Below are positions 60,046-64,000 of a stretch of 64,000 bases of DNA, piece after piece. How positions within the stretch are numbered: the stretch's first letter is position 1; each line of letters starts with the position of its first letter. The position numbers and the translations under genes were made by a program. The notes under the pieces were generated by a model that was not told the origin of the DNA, did no database searches, and saw nothing but the letters and a program-made list of their open reading frames with translations. The DNA lies in the NCBI GenBank assembly GCA_963843755.1, contig CAWJLS010000007.1:310001-374000 (forward strand), in the 5' to 3' direction. The DNA comes from CAWJLS01 sp963843755 (GTDB lineage: Bacteria; Acidobacteriota; Thermoanaerobaculia; Multivoradales; DATKCC01).

Positions 60046-60321
60046 GCCGTCGAGGCCGTCCCGCTCTCGGATGTACCCGGCAACCTCGCCGAGTCGATCG
60101 AAGACCAAGCGTGGCAAGAGCACAAGCGGCGGCGGAGAAGAGAAGCCCGCGACCGCGGCCGCCGTCTGCTGACCGTCTGCGGCCGATGGCGCGGCAGAAA
60201 GCGCATCCCCGACATCCGCCTCTGCGGCCTCTGGCTCAAGAAGGCGGGACTCGACCTGGGACAGGAATTGGAGGTCGAGGTTGAGGCCGGCGTGCTGACC
60301 ATTTGGGCTGTACTAGGTTAG
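60046..60321 (+). pseudogene. SymE-like toxin remnant without a clear start
   Basis: A frame ending at TAG 60321 encodes RRLLTVCGRWRGRKRIPDIR, LCGLWLKKAGLDLGQELEVE and VEAGVLTIW, the SymE-type beta-barrel of RNA-binding addiction toxins. Upstream residues (VPLSDVPGNLAESIEDQAWQ) look like an antitoxin-style linker, but no ATG or GTG is in frame, so the 5' end has been lost or fused. In another frame just upstream (about 59950-60050), LNQPCGYRVTEEGLKALEEY is a further gene scrap. Confidence 0.55.
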
Positions 60322-60500
60322 GCCATTTCATGCGAGGAGGCGGGACCATTCCCGCTTCCTCGCTTCCTGTCTCAGTCAGATCCGACCTCGCCCAAGCTAC
60401 TCTTGGCTGCCTGCTTGTGACCAGTCTCCATGAAGGCGAGTTTCCGAACGTTGAGATCTAGGATCCACCTAGCGGTCTTGCTGAACCGTTTGGTCCAAAC

Positions 60501-61712
60501 TCAAGAGTTCCCGCCTCCACCTCGGCGCTTCCTCACCAAGGGGTGGTCCAGATTCGGCGCAAATCCGCGGAGACGTCCTTCCAAAGGAGAGATGGGGGTG
60601 CCCTGCTGGTATGCCTTGAAGTTCTGGAAGACCTGCTCGACGTCGTCCTTGTGAAAGGCAGGTCCCACGCGCACATCGGTCCCCTCCTCAGTGAAGTGCA
60701 GCTGCTCCTCCTCAGCGCCATCCGTCCGAATAGCTTGCGTGGCCACCAACTCGGCCACCGGGCGTTCCGTAGCCATAAACTTGAAACGTCCTTGACCCAT
60801 TGAGAACCCAAAGGAGAGTCGGAGAAAGAAGATCGGATAAAACAGTGCGCCAACGGTGATTGGCTCTTCAAAGAAAATGGTGGCTCCCGAGTAGACAGCG
60901 CCGCAGATCGCTCCGCGGCTGTTGAAGATTGGGCCACCGCTCAACCCATGGGGCACTTCAGCATCAAGAGTGAAGCAGGGACCCTCGACAAATCCCGAAG
61001 AGAGTCCCTCAAGAAAGAAGCTCCGCACCTTTCCTTCGATCACTACTAGCCTATGCCGGAAATCCTCGTATGGATTGCTTTTTCCCTTGATGAGTTCATT
61101 GACAGAAAGTCCTCCCTCCGGTACTGTAGAATCGCAGTAACCAACACAACGCACCGTCTCTCCAACTCGTGGTGGCGCGAAGGTGATCGTTGGAATGACT
61201 GTCGGCACCATGGCTGCCTCGTCGCCAAGAATGTTGCCTATTATTAAATCGGTAGGCGGAGCCGCATGGATGCTTTGGACCGGTCGGATATCGAGAGTCA
61301 CATCGGCGCGCTTTGGGTTCGGACCCTGGCTAAAGATGACAAGCTCGGTACTGTCAATCAGGCCGCTCCTTCGAGCTGCCTGGAGTCCCTCTCTGGAAAA
61401 CTCGTCCCTTTTTGGGTGGTGTTGCTTTAAACCTCCCTCGATATTGTGCCGAGCAGTGAAGACGTGATTAAGCGTGCTGAAGCTAAAGGCGGTTCCCAGT
61501 GGGAAAAGGCACCCCTGCCCGTTGGAGATCATTAACGGAAAGACTGCCCTTCCCCAGAGGGTATGCCAAGGGGGCAACTCCCACTCACGCTCTCCAACCT
61601 GAACCGCTTCATCGAAGTTCAAGTTGATTGCAAACTCCTGCTCGTCCTCCACGACGCTCGCCCTTGAAATTGTCTCTTCGTCAGCTACCAAGTTACCCAC
61701 CGTCTGGGTCAA
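60501..61712 (-). CDS. Trypsin-like serine protease, apparently cytosolic
   Basis: A 403-residue protein with a chymotrypsin-fold triad: His89 (VFTARHN), Asp137 (KRADVTLD) and Ser258 (PHGLSGGPIF). It has no signal peptide and no extra PDZ domain; a C-terminal 90-residue extension follows the protease fold. The start is assigned to a TTG at 61712 because no ATG is in frame near the N-terminus; the frame is open for about 15 codons more upstream, so the 5' end may have been altered by the neighbouring IS. G+C is near 50%, far below the core genome. Trypsin-like proteases of this kind occur in mobile defence islands, but no partner is clear here. Confidence 0.82.
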   Translation of the reverse strand: MTQTVGNLVADEETISRASVVEDEQEFAINLNFDEAVQVGEREWELPPWHTLWGRAVFPLMISNGQGCLFPLGTAFSFSTLNHVFTARHNIEGGLKQHHPKRDEFSREGLQAARRSGLIDSTELVIFSQGPNPKRADVTLDIRPVQSIHAAPPTDLIIGNILGDEAAMVPTVIPTITFAPPRVGETVRCVGYCDSTVPEGGLSVNELIKGKSNPYEDFRHRLVVIEGKVRSFFLEGLSSGFVEGPCFTLDAEVPHGLSGGPIFNSRGAICGAVYSGATIFFEEPITVGALFYPIFFLRLSFGFSMGQGRFKFMATERPVAELVATQAIRTDGAEEEQLHFTEEGTDVRVGPAFHKDDVEQVFQNFKAYQQGTPISPLEGRLRGFAPNLDHPLVRKRRGGGGNS

Positions 61713-61734
61713 TCCGACTGGACTTTGCTCACTA

Positions 61735-61748
61735 TTCGGGTACCCGAA
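61735..61748. promoter_or_regulatory. 14-bp perfect palindrome upstream of the protease
   Basis: TTCGGGTACCCGAA lies 22 bases before the assigned protease start. It may be an operator. No promoter boxes fit closely around it. Confidence 0.35.
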
Positions 61749-61910
61749 CTGGAGTTAGTGTAATGTGCGGTCGAAGATGAGCTCCACTGCGGTGCGAAAT
61801 AGTCTTCTCTTTCCGTTGACGACTAGTGCTAGCGGCGGCGGTGAAGTGGCCGTGCGTCTGTATTCTGGTGCCTAGCATATACTCATTGGGTCTTTCGGCG
61901 CGGCTTCCGC

Positions 61911-62706
61911 TTACTTGCGATCGACCCAGGTCCTGGCCGCCTCCAGGGAGGCGAAGGGTCCGCTGGGGAAGTCCGGGCGGTACTTGGCGGTGCGAAAGAG
62001 CGCCTCGGAGAAGGGGTTGTCGTCGCTGACCGACGGTCGGCTGAAGGAGGCCACGACTCCGAGATTCCGAAGCGTCGCGAGCATCGTCGAGCCCTTCATG
62101 GGGCCGCCATTGTCAGAATGGAAGACGAGACCCTCGGGGTCGAGATCGAGCGCGGCGCAGGTGTCGCAGAACAGATCGGCCGCCAGGTCACTCGATTCGC
62201 GCTCGTGGACGGCCGCGCCGACGATCTTGCGGCTCCAGACGTCGAGGATCATGTAGAGGTAGTAGAACTGGCCGCGCACCGGGCTGGCGAGGTAGGTAAT
62301 GTCCCACGACCAGACCTGGCACGGGCCGTCGGCGACGTGCTCGTCCGGGCGCCGGTGGACCGCCGGCCGGGAGCGACTCCCGGTGGGCGAGTTGGCCCTG
62401 CTCGCGCAGGATGCGGTACATGGTCGACTCGGAGGCCACGTAGATTCCCTGGTCGGCCAGAGACGGCACGATCTGCTTCGGAGACCGGTCCTGGTGCTCC
62501 GGATCATTGGCGATCTCGACCACGCGTTGGCGCTCCTCGGCGCTCAGGGCGTTGGGTGGGGTCGAGTGCGGACCGCGGCGGCGGTCTTCGCCGCCACCCT
62601 GCCGGCGCCAGCGCTGGACCGCTCGGACACTGAGCCCGAGGATCTCGCAGGCCTTCTGCTGGCGGGCTCCGGCGCGCACCGCGTCGTCGATCAAGCCGAG
62701 GATCAT
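61911..62706 (-). pseudogene. IS3-family transposase orfB, frameshifted and truncated
   Basis: The start ATG overlaps the orfA stop (ATGA). The first frame gives the HTH part (VRAGARQQKACEILGLSVRA). Near 62371-62382, in a small palindrome (CGGGAGCGACTCCCG), one base has been gained or lost, and the DDE domain continues in the next frame with Asp in VWSWDITYL, Asp in VFHSDNGGP and Glu in FSEALFRTAKY. It ends at TWVDRK-stop, about 40-50 residues before the usual family end. Not functional as written. Confidence 0.85.
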
Positions 62707-63197
62707 TTTCCGTTCCTCGGGATCGTGTCGTCGTCCTCGTCCCCCCAGATCGCCTGGGCTTTTTTTTTGAGCACCAGCAGCGCCGACGCCTCGGCCAGGG
62801 CCTTATCCTTGCGCCGCAGCTCCTTCTCGAGCTCGCGCACGCGTCGCGCTTCCGGAGAGCGTTTCTTCGACGACTTCGTCTCCGAGCCCAGGGCCGACTG
62901 CATGGCCGCGCGCCAGCGCTCGAGATGCGCCCGATAAAGCCCCTTGCGGCGTAAGAAGGCGCCGAGCTCCTCGCCGGACAGCCCCTCGGCCTCCACGACC
63001 GCCTGCCATTTCTCCTCCGTGCTCCAGTCCTGTGGCCTCTTGTTCTTCATCGAGCCCACTGTACCGGCCTTGCGCAGCCAGCGCGACAGCGTGCTCTGCG
63101 GCACCCCGGTTTCCTTCGCCAGGGCCGTTGCGCTCGGGCCGCCGGGCATCGCTAGCTTCTGGACCATCTTCGACTTGAACTGCTCCGAGTACTCCAT
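62703..63197 (-). CDS. IS3-family transposase orfA
   Basis: A 164-residue protein with an N-terminal HTH (EYSEQFKSKMVQKLAMPG, ATALAKETGVPQSTLSRWLR), a second helical block (WSTEEKWQAVVEAEGLSGEE) and a C-terminal leucine-zipper-like coiled coil (EARRVRELEKELRRKDKALA). It is complete. The ATG at 63197 is chosen by family length. It would supply the DNA-binding part of the transposase. Confidence 0.85.
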   Translation of the reverse strand: MEYSEQFKSKMVQKLAMPGGPSATALAKETGVPQSTLSRWLRKAGTVGSMKNKRPQDWSTEEKWQAVVEAEGLSGEELGAFLRRKGLYRAHLERWRAAMQSALGSETKSSKKRSPEARRVRELEKELRRKDKALAEASALLVLKKKAQAIWGDEDDDTIPRNGK

Positions 63198-63250
63198 CCT
63201 CAGTCGCTTCCTCGCCCCCGATCGGTTTGCTTCGACTCTCAGATCTCCTC

Positions 63251-63309
63251 GGGTGGTCTGGCGGGGCCTCCGGCTCGCTTCGCTCGCCTCCTGCCCCGCC
63301 AGACCACCC
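63251..63309. repeat. Perfect 17-bp inverted repeat with 25-base loop
   Basis: GGGTGGTCTGGCGGGGC (63251-63267) pairs without mismatch with GCCCCGCCAGACCACCC (63293-63309). It lies 54 bases upstream of IS orfA and 75 bases after the stop of the coiled-coil gene. It may be a terminator-like structure or a palindromic repeat used as the IS target. Confidence 0.7.
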
Positions 63310-63383
63310 GCCCGCCCCGGAAAAGCACCCCGGAACATCCCGGGGGGCGGGGGGCGGGACCAGGAGCCTGAACCGCTACCGGC

Positions 63384-64000
63384 TTATGCGACAACGGTCC
63401 GCTGCAAGGCATTGCGAAGCATGTCTGGAAAAGCATGCAGCATCATGTCCGTTTCTGGGCTATCAATGTAGTCGCCCATGTATGGTTCTCTAGTCCAGAT
63501 CTCTTGGGACAGGTCGATGGCCCGCAGCAACGATTCTGCTTCCCGCAGCGTACCTGCCTTGATCGTACGGTATGTCTCCAGGGTCAGTTCAGAGAGCCAG
63601 GGGAGGTAATCCCTGGCAAGACCAGCCATTGCGAGCAACCCGATTGGTTGTTCCTCATCTTCAAAGGCAAACATCACTCTATCGAGCATCATTGGGTGAA
63701 GGCGCCTACGCCTGCGCCGAGGCGAAGGTACCTCCGATACCCTGCTCTCGATCCGCTCCGGTAGGTCACGCATCATCGCTTTCATTTCTTCCAGAATCTT
63801 CGCTGCGGTGGAGTCGGATGGAGACTCCGCCTTCTCCGGAGTCTCATCCATCTGCTTCAGCAGCTCTTCGATCTTCGCTTTGAATGTCCCCACCTGAGAC
63901 CTCAGCACATCGTCGTCCAACTCCAGTGATGGAACACGTTCGGCCAACTGATTGAGCAGCTTGATAAGGGAGTCTTCGCTATCGTCGGAATTCTGGAACT
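63384..64000 (-). CDS. Coiled-coil protein, C-terminal part (runs off window)
   Basis: At least 205 residues, open to the right edge. The visible N-terminal part is a Leu-rich, acidic helix (SLIKLLNQLAERVPSLELDD, RSQVGTFKAKIEELLKQMDE, KILEEMKAMMRDL), then a basic Arg run (SPRRRRRRLH) and a helical C-terminal domain (RVMFAFEDEEQPIGLLAMAG, SLLRAIDLSQEIWTREPY). No motif is diagnostic. G+C is about 50%, like the trypsin-like protease gene on the other side of the IS. The two may once have been neighbours in one acquired unit, which is speculative. Confidence 0.6.
   Translation of the reverse strand, partial: FQNSDDSEDSLIKLLNQLAERVPSLELDDDVLRSQVGTFKAKIEELLKQMDETPEKAESPSDSTAAKILEEMKAMMRDLPERIESRVSEVPSPRRRRRRLHPMMLDRVMFAFEDEEQPIGLLAMAGLARDYLPWLSELTLETYRTIKAGTLREAESLLRAIDLSQEIWTREPYMGDYIDSPETDMMLHAFPDMLRNALQRTVVA

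Larger units (their letters stand above)
61911..63197 (-). mobile_element. Broken IS3-family insertion sequence
   Basis: It contains orfA and a frameshifted, 3'-truncated orfB in the usual overlapping order. Terminal inverted repeats could not be identified, and the right side of orfB (left side of the element as drawn) has been lost. It lies between the trypsin-like protease and the coiled-coil protein gene. Confidence 0.8.

Overview
This is a very GC-rich window (most genes roughly 70% G+C by eye). It looks chromosomal and comes from a Gram-negative bacterium, most likely an acidobacterium (Acidobacteriota, perhaps Thermoanaerobaculia-like). The lineage call is inference. It rests on a PadR regulator directly followed by a MacB-like orphan permease (the 'ADOP' arrangement) and on a long secreted protein ending in the VWFA-type domain that is abundant in Acidobacteria. 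No rRNA, tRNA or CRISPR array was seen.

Region 1 (1-2577, minus strand) holds the small 2Fe-2S subunit and the start of the large Mo-binding subunit of a xanthine-dehydrogenase/CO-dehydrogenase-type enzyme, separated by a secreted protein. Region 2 (3.2-17.2 kb, mostly minus strand) is the functional core. It encodes a quinol-to-outside electron path: a Rieske/cytochrome b/11-heme cytochrome c operon, a CbcL-like fusion of 11 c-hemes to a membrane cytochrome b, a 32-residue membrane peptide, a six-heme NapC/NirT quinol dehydrogenase, and an MtrA/DmsE-like decaheme cytochrome paired with an MtrB-like outer-membrane barrel. That is 38 CXXCH/CX3CH motifs in four proteins. No MtrC-like surface cytochrome is visible. 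Region 3 (17.4-30.8 kb) has a YjbQ-family protein, a bacterial Dnmt2-like tRNA methyltransferase, envelope proteins, two tandem M14 carboxypeptidases (the first lacking the zinc ligands), a CarH-like B12 photoreceptor regulator followed by a geranylgeranyl-reductase-type flavoprotein, and the VWFA protein.

Region 4 (30.8-34.1 kb) has clearly lower G+C and encodes a Cys-rich secreted peptide and a large secreted beta-sandwich protein. It is followed by the second copy of a ~155-bp element with 17-bp terminal inverted repeats; the other copy lies at 2.6 kb. Region 5 (34.1-49.8 kb) is ordinary chromosome: hydrolase, class A PBP, methyltransferase, a TetR-CPBP-CPBP operon with a clear operator, a phosphatidylserine-decarboxylase-family enzyme, PadR with a frameshifted ABC permease, secreted proteins, an ankyrin protein and a VOC protein.

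Region 6 (49.9-64 kb) is an accessory mosaic of lower and mixed G+C. It holds toxin-antitoxin remnants in which antitoxins are intact but toxins are broken (HicA and a RelE-like toxin each with an in-frame TAG, a PIN toxin cut off after about 23 residues). It also has a decayed Thg1-like gene, a chimeric AbrB-hydrolase gene, a ~350-bp duplication carrying a winged-helix regulator, one intact PIN/RHH pair, two secreted tail-fibre-like proteins, a cytosolic trypsin-like protease, a broken IS3-family element and a partial coiled-coil protein running off the right end.
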